DNA of 26,914 bases from contig CAYRZU010000053.1 of assembly GCA_964428895.1 (NCBI GenBank), forward strand, positions 1 through 26,914. Direction: 5' to 3'. This document shows positions 6,520-14,954 of the stretch, in pieces. Every line of letters begins with the position of its first letter. Within the stretch, counting starts at the first letter, position 1. The stretch comes from HyVt-337 sp964428895. Lineage in GTDB: Bacteria > Planctomycetota > Phycisphaerae > SM23-33. The translations under genes were made by a program, and so were the position numbers. The notes beneath the pieces were generated by a model. The model was given only the letters and a program-made list of their open reading frames with translations, ran no database searches and was not told the origin of the DNA.

Positions 6520-7851
6520 ATGGCGTTAACAGGTCTGGACATCTACAAACAGCTTCCCAAAGAGAACTGCAAGGAATGCGGCCTACCGACGTGCCTGGCC
6601 TTCGCCATGAAAGTGGCGGGCGGGCAGGCCGGCCTGGACGAATGTCCGCGCCTGGATGACGCCGCCCGCGGCAGTCTGGATGAGGCCTCGGCCCCGCCGC
6701 AGCGGCTGGTCAAGCTGGGCCCGGACCCCGATCCCATCGAGATCGGCCAGGAAACCGTCCTGTTCCGCCACGACGAGAAGTTCCACCACCCCTCCGCGGT
6801 GGCGCTGACGCTGTCGGACTCTCTGGACGCCGGCGCGATTACCGAGAAGTGCGCGGCCTTTAAGGCGATGGAGTTCACCCGGGTGGGCCAGACCCTCACG
6901 CCCGACATGGTCGCGCTGACGTGCGACTCCGGCTCGGCCGACACCTTCAAAGCTGCGGCCCAGGCCGTTCAGAAAGAACTGTCCGTTCCCTTGGTCCTGA
7001 TCGGCGAGGCCCTCGAGCCGTTGGCCGCCGCGGGCGGGGCGCTGTCCGGCGCTCGCCCATTGCTGATGTGCACCGGGGACGCTTCGGTCGACGACCTCGC
7101 CGCGGCGGCCCAAGGGGGTGCGGCGTTGTGCATCGCCGGGGATGCTGAATCCGTTGCCGCACGCGTCGAAGCGCTCGGCGAAAAAGACGTCAAGGACATC
7201 GTCATCTCACCCGGTCGCGTTGGCGCCGACAAAGCGTTGGAGTTTCTCACGCAGACGCGCCGCGCGGCGCTGAAGGGCAAGTTCCGCCCGCTGGGCTGTC
7301 CGGTGCTGGTACTGGCCGACGGCGACGACGCCACCGCCGCCGCGCTCGATGCCTGCGCCTTCGTCTGCAAGTACGCCGGCGTGGTCGTCACCAACGCCTG
7401 GGAGCCGCACCTGCTCGTGCCGATTCTCACCAGCCGGCAGAACATCTATACCGACCCCCAGAAACCCGTCCAGGTTGAGCCCAAGCTCTACGAGATCGGC
7501 GAGGTCACCGCCGCGAGCCCGCTGCTGGTGACGACCAACTTCTCCCTCAGCTACTACTCGGTGGAATCCGAGGTCGAAGCTTCCCGCGTGCCGTGTTACA
7601 TCCTGGCTGTCGACACTGAGGGCACCAGCGTGCTGACGGCCTGGGCGGCCGATAAGTTCAACGCCGAGACCATCAGCAACGCCCTGGCCGGCGCCGAGGA
7701 GAAGGTCAGCCACAAGAAGCTGGTCCTGCCCGGCCACGTGGCGGTACTGGCGGCCTCCGTGGCCGATGAGTCCGGTTGGCAGGTGCTGGTCGGCCCCAAA
7801 GAGGCCACCGGTATCGGCCCGTATCTCAAGAGCGACTGGTCGGCCGCCTGA
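6520..7851 (+). CDS. acsC: corrinoid iron-sulfur protein large subunit
   Basis: A 443-residue gamma subunit of the corrinoid/iron-sulfur protein that carries the methyl group from methyl-tetrahydrofolate to acetyl-CoA synthase. The N-terminal [4Fe-4S] motif is C17, C20, C25 and C42 (CKECGLPTC plus a later Cys), followed by a TIM-barrel region and a C-terminal cobalamin-binding domain (about 320-443). Length is normal for the family. An AAAGGA ribosome binding site precedes the ATG. Its partner acsD is three genes downstream, with the activator and AcsF genes between them. Confidence 0.95.
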   Translation: MALTGLDIYKQLPKENCKECGLPTCLAFAMKVAGGQAGLDECPRLDDAARGSLDEASAPPQRLVKLGPDPDPIEIGQETVLFRHDEKFHHPSAVALTLSDSLDAGAITEKCAAFKAMEFTRVGQTLTPDMVALTCDSGSADTFKAAAQAVQKELSVPLVLIGEALEPLAAAGGALSGARPLLMCTGDASVDDLAAAAQGGAALCIAGDAESVAARVEALGEKDVKDIVISPGRVGADKALEFLTQTRRAALKGKFRPLGCPVLVLADGDDATAAALDACAFVCKYAGVVVTNAWEPHLLVPILTSRQNIYTDPQKPVQVEPKLYEIGEVTAASPLLVTTNFSLSYYSVESEVEASRVPCYILAVDTEGTSVLTAWAADKFNAETISNALAGAEEKVSHKKLVLPGHVAVLAASVADESGWQVLVGPKEATGIGPYLKSDWSAA

Positions 7852-7898
7852 GCGACCCCGGCGCTTCATGCCACGGACGGCAATGATGTGGAGCATCC

Positions 7899-9830
7899 GT
7901 GACGACCGAAAGCTGTAACATTCTGTTCGAGCCGGAAGGCAAGTCGATCGACGTGCCGCCCGGCACGACGCTCCTGGCCGCGGCCACGCAGGCTGGCGTG
8001 TTCATCAACGGCATCTGCGGCGGTGACGGCGTGTGCGGCCGGTGTCGCGTGATTGTCAAAGCTGGCAAGATCCACGGCGGCTCGACCGAGCTATTCACCC
8101 ACGAGGAAATCCAGGCCGGCTACATCCTGGCCTGCGAGGGACGCGTCGAAACCGATACCGTCGTCGACGTGCCACCGGAAACACGCCTGGCCGAAACCCC
8201 CGCCTACGCCGATGGCGAAGTGCCTGAGCTGACCGACGTCAGCCGCGCCGTCCGCCGCCGACTGGCCCTGGCGCCCTTGGTCAACAAGGTGCACCTGCAC
8301 TTACCCGAGCCCGATCTCGACAACAACATCTCCGACCTCCAACGCCTGGAGCACGCGCTGGGTAAGGTCACCGATGCCGACGGTTTTCAGATGGGCCTGA
8401 AGGTGACGCGCCGCCTACCGGAAGTGCTGCGCCGCGCCGATTGGCAGGTCACGGCCGTGACGGCTGTGCGTGGGGCCCTGACCGAGATCGTCGACGTTGA
8501 AGCCGGCGACACCAGCCAACGCAACATGTGTATCGCCGCCGATATCGGCACGACGACGGTGGTCTGTCACTTGGTCGACCTCCGCGACGGCCAGACGCTC
8601 GGGCAGGCGGCGAAATACAACTCGCAGGCCACCTACGGCGCCGACGTCATCCACCGTATCATCCACGCCGCCGAGAGCTACGACAAAGAAACCGCCCTGC
8701 GGGCGGCCGTGGTCGACGACCTCAACGAACTCATCCACGAGCTGGTCGTTCGGTATCGCCTCGGCGCGCAGGACATCTCCCTGCTGGTCGCCTCCGGCAA
8801 CACCGCCATGCTGCACTTACTGCTGGCCTTGCCCGCCGAGAACATCCGCAAGACCCCGCACGTGGGGGTGGCCTACAAGCTGCCGCCGTTCCGCGCCGCC
8901 GAGATCGGCCTGCACATCAACCCGCGCGGGTTGCTGTATTGCCTGCCCGCGGTGGCCGGCTTCGTGGGGGCCGACGTGGTGGCTGGCATTTACGCTACGG
9001 GCCTAGCCGACAGCGACGAGATCCGCATGCTGATCGATATCGGCACCAACGGCGAAATCGTCATCGGCAATCGTGATTTCCTAGTCTGCGCCAGCGCGTC
9101 AGCCGGCCCGGCCTTTGAGGGCGCCGAGTGCCGGTGCGGCATGCGGGCCACACGCGGGGCCGTCGACCACATCCGCCTGGCCGATGCCGATCACGTGCTG
9201 AGTTACTCCACCATCGGCTCGGCCCCGCCGCAGGGGCTCTCGGGTACGGGCTACGTGGACATCCTGGCGGAACTGCTCCGCGTGGGCGTTATCGACAAGA
9301 CCGGCCGAGTCAATCCCTCTGCGGGCCCGCGCGTGCGAGAGGGAGAGTACGGCGAGATGGAGTACCTGGTCTTTGAAGCCGAGCGAACGGGCAACGACAA
9401 AGACATCATCATCAGCCAGGCCGACATCGACAATATCCTGCGGGCCAAGGGCGCCATCTACGCCGCTACCGACGTGCTGCTCAAGAGCCTGTCCATGACC
9501 TTCGACGACGTCACCGAGATCATGGTCGCCGGGGCGTTCGGTAACTTCCTGAATCTCGAAAACGCCGTCTTCATCGGCCTCCTGCCGGATGTCCCCACAT
9601 CTCGGCTGCGCTTTGTGGGCAATACCTCGCTCGCAGGAGCTAAGCTCGCCGCACTCAGTCGCCACGCCTACGAGGACATCCTCGCGATTGCTGAGCGCAC
9701 CACCTACTTCGAACTATCCACCGATCCGGGCTTCATGGATCAGTTCGTTTCGGCGTGCTTTTTCCCGCACACCAACATCGAGCTCTTTCCCTCCGTGATG
9801 GCCCAACTGGCCAGTCGAAAGGAGGCGTAG
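7899..9830 (+). CDS. acsV: reductive activator of the corrinoid protein (RACo/AcsV type)
   Basis: A 643-residue protein expected to use ATP to drive reduction of inactive Co(II) in the AcsC/AcsD corrinoid to active Co(I). The N-terminal ferredoxin-like domain holds one [2Fe-2S] set, C40, C46, C49 and C79 (C-x5-C-x2-C, then a distant Cys). A linker domain follows. The C-terminal ASKHA-type ATPase domain begins near 210 with a phosphate loop (AADIGTTT), with a second loop near 379 (DIGTNGE); the C-terminal part is DUF4445-like. The start is a GTG with GGAG 5 nt upstream; no in-frame ATG lies nearby upstream. It sits between acsC and acsF. Confidence 0.93.
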   Translation: MTTESCNILFEPEGKSIDVPPGTTLLAAATQAGVFINGICGGDGVCGRCRVIVKAGKIHGGSTELFTHEEIQAGYILACEGRVETDTVVDVPPETRLAETPAYADGEVPELTDVSRAVRRRLALAPLVNKVHLHLPEPDLDNNISDLQRLEHALGKVTDADGFQMGLKVTRRLPEVLRRADWQVTAVTAVRGALTEIVDVEAGDTSQRNMCIAADIGTTTVVCHLVDLRDGQTLGQAAKYNSQATYGADVIHRIIHAAESYDKETALRAAVVDDLNELIHELVVRYRLGAQDISLLVASGNTAMLHLLLALPAENIRKTPHVGVAYKLPPFRAAEIGLHINPRGLLYCLPAVAGFVGADVVAGIYATGLADSDEIRMLIDIGTNGEIVIGNRDFLVCASASAGPAFEGAECRCGMRATRGAVDHIRLADADHVLSYSTIGSAPPQGLSGTGYVDILAELLRVGVIDKTGRVNPSAGPRVREGEYGEMEYLVFEAERTGNDKDIIISQADIDNILRAKGAIYAATDVLLKSLSMTFDDVTEIMVAGAFGNFLNLENAVFIGLLPDVPTSRLRFVGNTSLAGAKLAALSRHAYEDILAIAERTTYFELSTDPGFMDQFVSACFFPHTNIELFPSVMAQLASRKEA

Positions 9831-10634
9831 GTGGCCCGCACCGTGATCGCATTCAGTGGCAAGGGCGGGGCCGGCAAGACCACGCTGGCGGCGCTGACGG
9901 TGCGCGAACTCGTTCGGATCGGCCAAAGACCCGTGCTCGCCGTCGATGCCGACCCCAACGCCACGTTGGCGATGGGCCTGGGGGTGGATTGTCCGGGCAC
10001 CATCTCCGACCTGCGCGAGGACATGCTCAAAGCGGCCAAGGAGCCATCGGAGATTCCCAAGGATCGCCTGATGGACCAATGGCTGGCCGAGCTGCTGACC
10101 GAGGAGATCGGCTTCGACCTGCTGACCATGGGCCGCCCCGAGGGCCCGCACTGCTATTGCTACGTCAACGGCCTGCTGAGGCGCTACCTGCAACTGCTGC
10201 GCGACAACTACCCGGCCGTGGTCGTCGATTGCGAAGCCGGCATGGAATACCTCTCGCGATTGACCGTCGACGACGTTGACACCCTCGTTCTGACCGCCGA
10301 GCCGACCGCGGTCGGGCTGGCCACCGTCCGCCGCATCGCGGAACTGGCCGACGGCTTGCCCGTGACCGTCCGGCGTCGCGTGCTGGTGCTCAATAAGACC
10401 GGCGCTCCGGGCGTCCAGACCCACGCCCTGGACTCGCCCGACCTGCTGCCGGCAGCGGACGTCGTCATTGAGATGCCCTACGACGCGGCCGTCGCCCAAC
10501 GCTGGGCCGATGGCGGCGCCATCGACGACGACCTCACCCCGGCCACCCGCGACGCACTCGCCAGCTTCACCCAGGCCTGTCTGGGTCTCGATACCAACGA
10601 TTCACCTCGAGCCAAAGAGGAGACTGCATCATGA
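9831..10634 (+). CDS. acsF: AcsF nickel-loading ATPase for acetyl-CoA synthase
   Basis: A 267-residue CooC-family ATPase expected to support nickel insertion into the ACS A-cluster. The deviant Walker A GKGGAGKTT is at 10-18, DADPN at 39-43, a CYC metal-binding pair at C108/C110, and DCEAGMEYLSR at 133-143. The GTG start directly follows the preceding stop codon and has a near-perfect AGGAGG ribosome binding site. Its end overlaps acsD by 4 nt (ATGA), so the two are translationally coupled. Position inside the acs gene run separates it from the cooC paralogue, but the assignment to ACS rather than CODH rests on context. Confidence 0.88.
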   Translation: MARTVIAFSGKGGAGKTTLAALTVRELVRIGQRPVLAVDADPNATLAMGLGVDCPGTISDLREDMLKAAKEPSEIPKDRLMDQWLAELLTEEIGFDLLTMGRPEGPHCYCYVNGLLRRYLQLLRDNYPAVVVDCEAGMEYLSRLTVDDVDTLVLTAEPTAVGLATVRRIAELADGLPVTVRRRVLVLNKTGAPGVQTHALDSPDLLPAADVVIEMPYDAAVAQRWADGGAIDDDLTPATRDALASFTQACLGLDTNDSPRAKEETAS

Positions 10635-11599
10635 CCATTCCCGATACTGCAGAAAGCTGGTCCAGCGCCGTCAACACCGTCACCGTTGGCGCCACCGCTG
10701 ACGCCGGCGGTACGCGCACCAGCACCGTCACCCTCGGCGGGGCGACGGCCTTGCCGTTCCTGAGCTATGAAGGCGGCCTGGGAGAACGAACGGCCATCGC
10801 CGTGGAAGTCTGGGATGCCGGGGCCGACGACTGGCCCGACCCCCTCAAGGCCGCCTACGGCGATGCGATGAACTCGCCCGCCGACTGGGCGAAGAAGGCC
10901 GTCGAGTTCGGCGCCGAGATGATCTGCCTCCGCCTCAACGGCGCCCACCCCGATACCGGCGACCGCTCGCCCGATGAGTGCGCCGCCACGGTCAAAGAGG
11001 TCCTCGGCGCCGTCGGCGTGCCGCTGACCATCTGGGGCTGCGGCGTCGACGAGAAAGACAGCACCGTCCTGCCGGCTATATCGGCTGCGGCCAAGGGCGA
11101 AAACTGTCTGATCGGCACGGCCCGGGAGAAGAACTACCGCACCGTGGTCGCCGTTTGCCAGGCCGACCAGCACAAGCTGCTGGCCGAGAGCCCGCTCGAC
11201 ATCAACATCGCCAAGCAGGTCAACATCCTCTGCCAGGATGCGGGCTTCCCGCTGGAGAACATTGTGGTCTTCCCGACCACCGGGGCATTGGGCTACGGCA
11301 TCGAGTATGTCTACAGCATTCAGGAGCGGGGCCGCTTGGCGGGCCTATCCGGCGATCCGCTGCTGAGCCAGCCCGTGCTGTGCGACGTGGGTTTCGAGGC
11401 CTGGCGCGCCAAGGAAGCCAAGGCCCCGCCGTTCCCGTCGGTGACCGACGAGACCCGCGACGAATGGGGCCCCATGTGGGAGGCCGCCACCGCGGCCGTG
11501 CTGATGCAGTCGGGCGTGGAGCTGCTAGTTATGCGACACCCCAAAGCCATCGAAAACATCAAGGGTATGCTCGCCCGCCTGACCGGCGGGGCCGCCTAG
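10631..11599 (+). CDS. acsD: corrinoid iron-sulfur protein small subunit
   Basis: A 322-residue delta subunit that forms the heterodimer with AcsC and helps cradle the corrinoid. It is a TIM-barrel protein with family features such as VEVWD near residue 57, the RLNGAHPDTGDRS region near 98-110, and the FPTTGALGYGIEY segment near 215. Length is normal. Its ATG overlaps the acsF stop as ATGA, with GAGGAG just upstream. AcsE follows 13 nt later, placing both methyl-transfer partners together. Confidence 0.95.
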   Translation: MTIPDTAESWSSAVNTVTVGATADAGGTRTSTVTLGGATALPFLSYEGGLGERTAIAVEVWDAGADDWPDPLKAAYGDAMNSPADWAKKAVEFGAEMICLRLNGAHPDTGDRSPDECAATVKEVLGAVGVPLTIWGCGVDEKDSTVLPAISAAAKGENCLIGTAREKNYRTVVAVCQADQHKLLAESPLDINIAKQVNILCQDAGFPLENIVVFPTTGALGYGIEYVYSIQERGRLAGLSGDPLLSQPVLCDVGFEAWRAKEAKAPPFPSVTDETRDEWGPMWEAATAAVLMQSGVELLVMRHPKAIENIKGMLARLTGGAA

Positions 11600-11612
11600 G
11601 AAGGGGCTGCAC

Positions 11613-12407
11613 ATGTACGTGATTGGAGAACGCATCAACGGAATGTTCGTGGATGTCAAGGACGCCATCGTCAGCCAGGACGCGTCTGTGATCCAGGATC
11701 TCGCCAAGCGTCAGCTCGCCGCGGGCGCCACCGCGCTGGATGTCAACGCCGGGCCGGCCGCCGCCGATTCCGAAGGCGCCATGGTCTGGATGTCCGAAGC
11801 CATTCGGGAAGTTACGGACGCCCCGATCACGCTGGATACCGCCAAACCTAGCGTGATGAAAGCGGTCGTGCCCAAGGTCGCCGGCGACAAGGTCCTCAAC
11901 TCCACCAAGGCCGATCCTGAAATGGCGATGGAATACATCGGCTTGGCGGTGGAGCACGGGGCGGGGCTGATCGGCCTGACCATCGACGCCGACGGCGTCC
12001 CGGGCAACATCGACAAACGCGTGGAGCTGGGCGCCCAGATTGTGGCGCTAGCGACCGACGCGGGCCTGGCCATGGACAAGTTGTTCATCGACCCCATCAT
12101 CTTGCCGGTCAACGTCTCCCCCCAGAACCCGGATCACTGCCTGCAGGCCATCAATCAGTTGCGGATGTTCTCGGACCCGCCGCCGCACCTCGTGCTGGGC
12201 CTGTCGAACGTGTCCCAGCGGTGCGCGAACCGTGAATTGATCAACCGCACGTATGTTACAATGGCAATTGCGCACGGTCTGGACGCGGCGATCATGGATC
12301 CGCTCGATACGGAGCTGATGGACGCCGTGATCACGGCCGAGTTGCTGCTGGGCCGAGCCGTCTACTGCGATTCGTTCCTGCAGGCGGCCCGCCAGTCGAA
12401 AGGCTAG
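11613..12407 (+). CDS. acsE: methyltetrahydrofolate:corrinoid iron-sulfur protein methyltransferase
   Basis: A 264-residue pterin-binding TIM-barrel methyltransferase, close to the 262 residues of the Moorella enzyme. It moves the N5-methyl group of methyl-tetrahydrofolate to the Co(I) corrinoid of AcsC/AcsD. Pterin-binding family features are visible: the N-terminal VIGERING, ALDVNAGP near residue 44, and LVLGLSNVSQ near 195. GGAAGGGG precedes the ATG. It shows that this organism uses a folate methyl donor, although the enzymes that make methyl-tetrahydrofolate are not in the window. Confidence 0.95.
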   Translation: MYVIGERINGMFVDVKDAIVSQDASVIQDLAKRQLAAGATALDVNAGPAAADSEGAMVWMSEAIREVTDAPITLDTAKPSVMKAVVPKVAGDKVLNSTKADPEMAMEYIGLAVEHGAGLIGLTIDADGVPGNIDKRVELGAQIVALATDAGLAMDKLFIDPIILPVNVSPQNPDHCLQAINQLRMFSDPPPHLVLGLSNVSQRCANRELINRTYVTMAIAHGLDAAIMDPLDTELMDAVITAELLLGRAVYCDSFLQAARQSKG

Positions 12408-12409
12408 CC

Positions 12410-12724
12410 ATGTCTAACAAGTGTCCGGGCAAGATGACTATTCGCAACCTCGACAGCGTGGTAGTTCCCTGCCCGGACTGCGGCCGGTTGGTGGAGTTCT
12501 TCACCGACGAGCCCAAGCGCCGCTGCCGTTGCGGCAAGCTGTTGCTGCAAGAGTCGCTGCCGCGCTGCGCGGATTGGTGCCCGGCTGCGGCCGAATGCTT
12601 GGGCGAGGCCATCGACCTCCGCCAACTGGAAGAACGTCTGGCCAAGGTCAAAGACGACCCGCGGGCCAAGGAGTGTATCGAGAGCATCCGCGAGCGATTG
12701 AAGAAGGCCAAAGACAGTGAGTGA
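12410..12724 (+). CDS. small Cys-rich zinc-ribbon-like protein of the acs operon
   Basis: A 104-residue protein with nine cysteines. C21/C24 (CPDC) and C39/C41 (CRCGK) look like zinc-ribbon knuckles. C53, C57 and C63 form a second cluster (CADWC-x5-C) that could bind a metal or Fe-S centre. The last 35 residues form a charged helix. It starts 2 nt after acsE and overlaps the next gene by 8 nt, so it is surely part of the operon. No function is recognised; metal delivery or a redox or regulatory role in CODH/ACS assembly is a guess from context. Confidence 0.8.
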   Translation: MSNKCPGKMTIRNLDSVVVPCPDCGRLVEFFTDEPKRRCRCGKLLLQESLPRCADWCPAAAECLGEAIDLRQLEERLAKVKDDPRAKECIESIRERLKKAKDSE

Positions 12725-13355
12725 TCGAACCGACGCGCGCTCAGTCGGCGTTCCGCCGCCGCAACACAACCTCCAGACCGCCCGCGATCTCGCCCTCGAC
12801 GCCTTGGCCGACCAGACCGACGAGCAACTGATTTGGCTGGGCGCGACGCAATCGGAGACGACGTGGCGCCTGCCCGTTCTGGGCCGCGTCTTCGACTGTG
12901 ACCTGGCAACGGGATTGATCACGTGCGACGGCGAGCCCGTCAAGGCGGCCTGGCATGTGATCACGCTCCACTACCTCAACGTCCGTACCCAACCGGAATC
13001 GCGCCAGCCGGAGATTACCTTCGCCACGCTTCCGGGGGCACGGACCTACGCCAAGGTCAACGACGGGCGCGTCAACGGGCGCCTGTGCGCTACGGTCGGA
13101 CGCGATGAAGCCACACTTTGGGCCGCGGCCGAACGCATTGGCGCCCAGTTCACCGATGGCGGGGATGTGGCGTTTCAGGTGGATGTCTTCCCCCGCGTGC
13201 CGGTGAAAGTGATCTGGCACGCGGCGGACGATGAGTTCCCGCCGGCTTGTACGTTGTTGCTGGCGGCCAACATCGAGTCGTTTTGCTGTGTTGAGGACAT
13301 CGTGGTGGTGTCCGAGGTACTCGTATCGCGGCTGTGCGACGTGTCACGCCAGTGA
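12717..13355 (+). CDS. DUF3786 family protein
   Basis: A 212-residue cytoplasmic protein that I match by eye to DUF3786. Telling segments are VLGRVFDCD near residue 44, WHVITLHYLN near 79, the FATLPGARTYAK stretch near 101, and FPRVPVKVIWHAADDEFPP near 158-176, ending in a CVEDIVV motif. DUF3786 proteins occur in anaerobes that use corrinoid or CODH/ACS systems, but I know of no established function. The GTG start lies inside the end of the previous gene, which implies translational coupling. It probably assists the acetyl-CoA pathway proteins, by context only. Confidence 0.75.
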   Translation: MSDRTDARSVGVPPPQHNLQTARDLALDALADQTDEQLIWLGATQSETTWRLPVLGRVFDCDLATGLITCDGEPVKAAWHVITLHYLNVRTQPESRQPEITFATLPGARTYAKVNDGRVNGRLCATVGRDEATLWAAAERIGAQFTDGGDVAFQVDVFPRVPVKVIWHAADDEFPPACTLLLAANIESFCCVEDIVVVSEVLVSRLCDVSRQ

Positions 13356-13386
13356 CACCGGTCTCCGCCGCCCAAGAGGAATCGCC

Positions 13387-14481
13387 ATGAGGCCGTTATT
13401 CGTTGCCGGAACCAGCCAGCACATCGGCAAGACCACCACGTCGATCGGTTTGCTGCACGCTTTTCGCCGACGAGGCCTGAGCGTGGGCTACTGCAAGCCG
13501 CTGGGCCAGCGCGTCAAAGAGAGCGGCGAGCACGCCCTCCACGAAGACACGGTGCTGGTTTCCCGTTCGCTGGGGATGCGCGAGGACGAGCAACCTGATC
13601 TGGCGGTGTCGCTGTCCAGAGGCAAGGTCAGTCAGGTGGTCCACGATTTGCGAGTGGAGGAATACCTCGCCGGCGTTCGGCAGTCGTTCGAGGCGGTGGC
13701 CGAGGGGCGCGACGTAGTCGTCGTCGAGGGCGCGGGGCACGTGGCGGTGGGTTCGTGCGTGAAGGTCTCGACCGCGGAGGTCGCGTGCGCCGTCGACGCG
13801 CGGGTACTGCTGATCTCCGGAGGAGGGGTGGGCTCGACCATCGACAGCCTGTCGCTGAGCTGGGACTTCCTGCGATGGCGCGGGGCCGACGTGATGGGCG
13901 TGCTGGTCAATAAGATCTGGCCGCACAAATTCGCCAAGATCAAGGAGGCCGTCACCACAGGGCTAACCAACTTGGACATTCGCTGCTTCGGGGCCGTACC
14001 GTACGAAGATCGGCTCTCTCAGCCCACCATGCAGCAAGTGTACGACGCCATCGGAGGCGAGCTGATCGCGGGGTCGGAGCACCTGGACAACCGGGTGGAG
14101 AACACCATCGTCGCGGCCATGGAAGCCGACCACATGATCCACTACCTCAAGCCCGGAACGCTGATCTTCTCTCCCGGCGACCGCACCGATAACATCCTGG
14201 CCGCCCTGACCGCCAATACGCTGGGGGATGTCTGTGAGGCGCCGGTCGCCGGACTGGTGTTGACCGGCGGGTTCGTGCCCAACGAGGCCATTCTGCATAT
14301 GATCGAGGCCTCCCAGGTGCCGGCCATCATGGTCGAGAAGGACACCTATTCGATCGCCAGCAAGTTTCATGCAACGGACTTCAAGATTGCGCCCGGCGAC
14401 CGCGAGAAGATTGAATGGGCGGTCTGCCTGGCCGAAGAGCACATCGACATCGACGGCCTCCTCGATCAGCTCCAGGAGTAG
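13387..14481 (+). CDS. BioD-like P-loop/DRTGG protein resembling the Pta N-terminal region
   Basis: A 364-residue protein with two domains. Residues 1 to about 200 form a dethiobiotin-synthetase-like P-loop NTPase, with Walker A GTSQHIGKTT at 8-17 and VVEGAGH near 115. About 205-320 is a DRTGG-type domain whose signature reads GDRTDN at 264-269. The same pair forms the regulatory N-terminus of long bacterial phosphotransacetylases, but the catalytic PTA domain is absent here. The ATG at 13387 is chosen because AGAGGA lies 6 nt upstream; the frame is open further upstream but there overlaps DUF3786. As the last gene of the CODH/ACS run it could sense acetyl-CoA or nucleotide state. That role is inferred. 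Confidence 0.8.
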   Translation: MRPLFVAGTSQHIGKTTTSIGLLHAFRRRGLSVGYCKPLGQRVKESGEHALHEDTVLVSRSLGMREDEQPDLAVSLSRGKVSQVVHDLRVEEYLAGVRQSFEAVAEGRDVVVVEGAGHVAVGSCVKVSTAEVACAVDARVLLISGGGVGSTIDSLSLSWDFLRWRGADVMGVLVNKIWPHKFAKIKEAVTTGLTNLDIRCFGAVPYEDRLSQPTMQQVYDAIGGELIAGSEHLDNRVENTIVAAMEADHMIHYLKPGTLIFSPGDRTDNILAALTANTLGDVCEAPVAGLVLTGGFVPNEAILHMIEASQVPAIMVEKDTYSIASKFHATDFKIAPGDREKIEWAVCLAEEHIDIDGLLDQLQE

Positions 14482-14669
14482 CCCCCGGGTCGGTCATTCG
14501 GATCGACATTTATATTCCCTCTATTCCTTGACAGGCCCCGGGCCTGGTTTAAGCTGAAGTCCAACAGGCCCTGGCTGGGCCGACTTGCCGTGGAACGGAT
14601 GCCCATTTGACAGGCCGTGCGCAGTCGGGGGACGATTGGCACTTCTGTAGAAAGGAAAGGGGAAAGGAG
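14482..14669. other. spacer after the acs operon with hairpins and short repeats
   Basis: No gene is seen here. CAGGCC-CCG-GGCCTG (14532-14546) and GGCCC-TGGCT-GGGCC (14567-14581) are two GC-rich hairpins that may end the long operon, although only GTTT follows the first. A consensus -35 box TTGACA at 14528-14533 overlaps the first hairpin but has only a weak TAAGCT at 16-nt spacing. ACAGGCC occurs three times, at 14531, 14564 and 14610. Confidence 0.4.
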
Positions 14670-14954
14670 ATGGTCACGTCGGAAAGTAGGATTGTTCGAT
14701 TCAGGAGAACGCGCTTCTCGTATGCCGATGCGTGTCGGATCGCGCGCCGAGCGGTCAAATGTTTCGGTCCGGAGGTCATTCAACTCGATCTGGCGCCGGC
14801 GGCGACGACCACCACGGCGGCCCTGGCCAAGCTAATCATCTTGCGACGGACGCTGATAGCGCGGCATTCGGATCTGCAGCTGAGCGGCTTGCACGATCAG
14901 GCCTTGGCGATCTATCACTTCAGCCGGTTGGAGCACGTTCTTCCGCAGACCTGA
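14670..14954 (+). CDS. STAS-like domain protein
   Basis: A 94-residue protein resembling a minimal STAS (anti-sigma-factor antagonist) domain. It has a strand of the form EVIQLDLAP near 34, a central helix, LQLSGLHDQALAIYHFSRL near 72-90, and a short end. The usual phosphoacceptor Ser after the D-x-S/T-G loop is not clear; a run of Thr (ATTTTAAL) sits at that place, so it may be degenerate or use Thr. The ATG at 14670 gives a normal STAS length and follows a purine-rich AAAGGGGAAAGGAG stretch; a longer frame from 14607 is less likely. It precedes a sensor kinase gene, but a separate promoter lies between them. Confidence 0.6.
   Translation: MVTSESRIVRFRRTRFSYADACRIARRAVKCFGPEVIQLDLAPAATTTTAALAKLIILRRTLIARHSDLQLSGLHDQALAIYHFSRLEHVLPQT

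Noticed and set aside
13231..13386. An upstream extension of the BioD/DRTGG protein.
   Set aside because: The extra 52 codons overlap the end of the DUF3786 gene, are Arg/Ser-rich, and the P-loop protein begins naturally at the ATG at 13387 with a good ribosome binding site.
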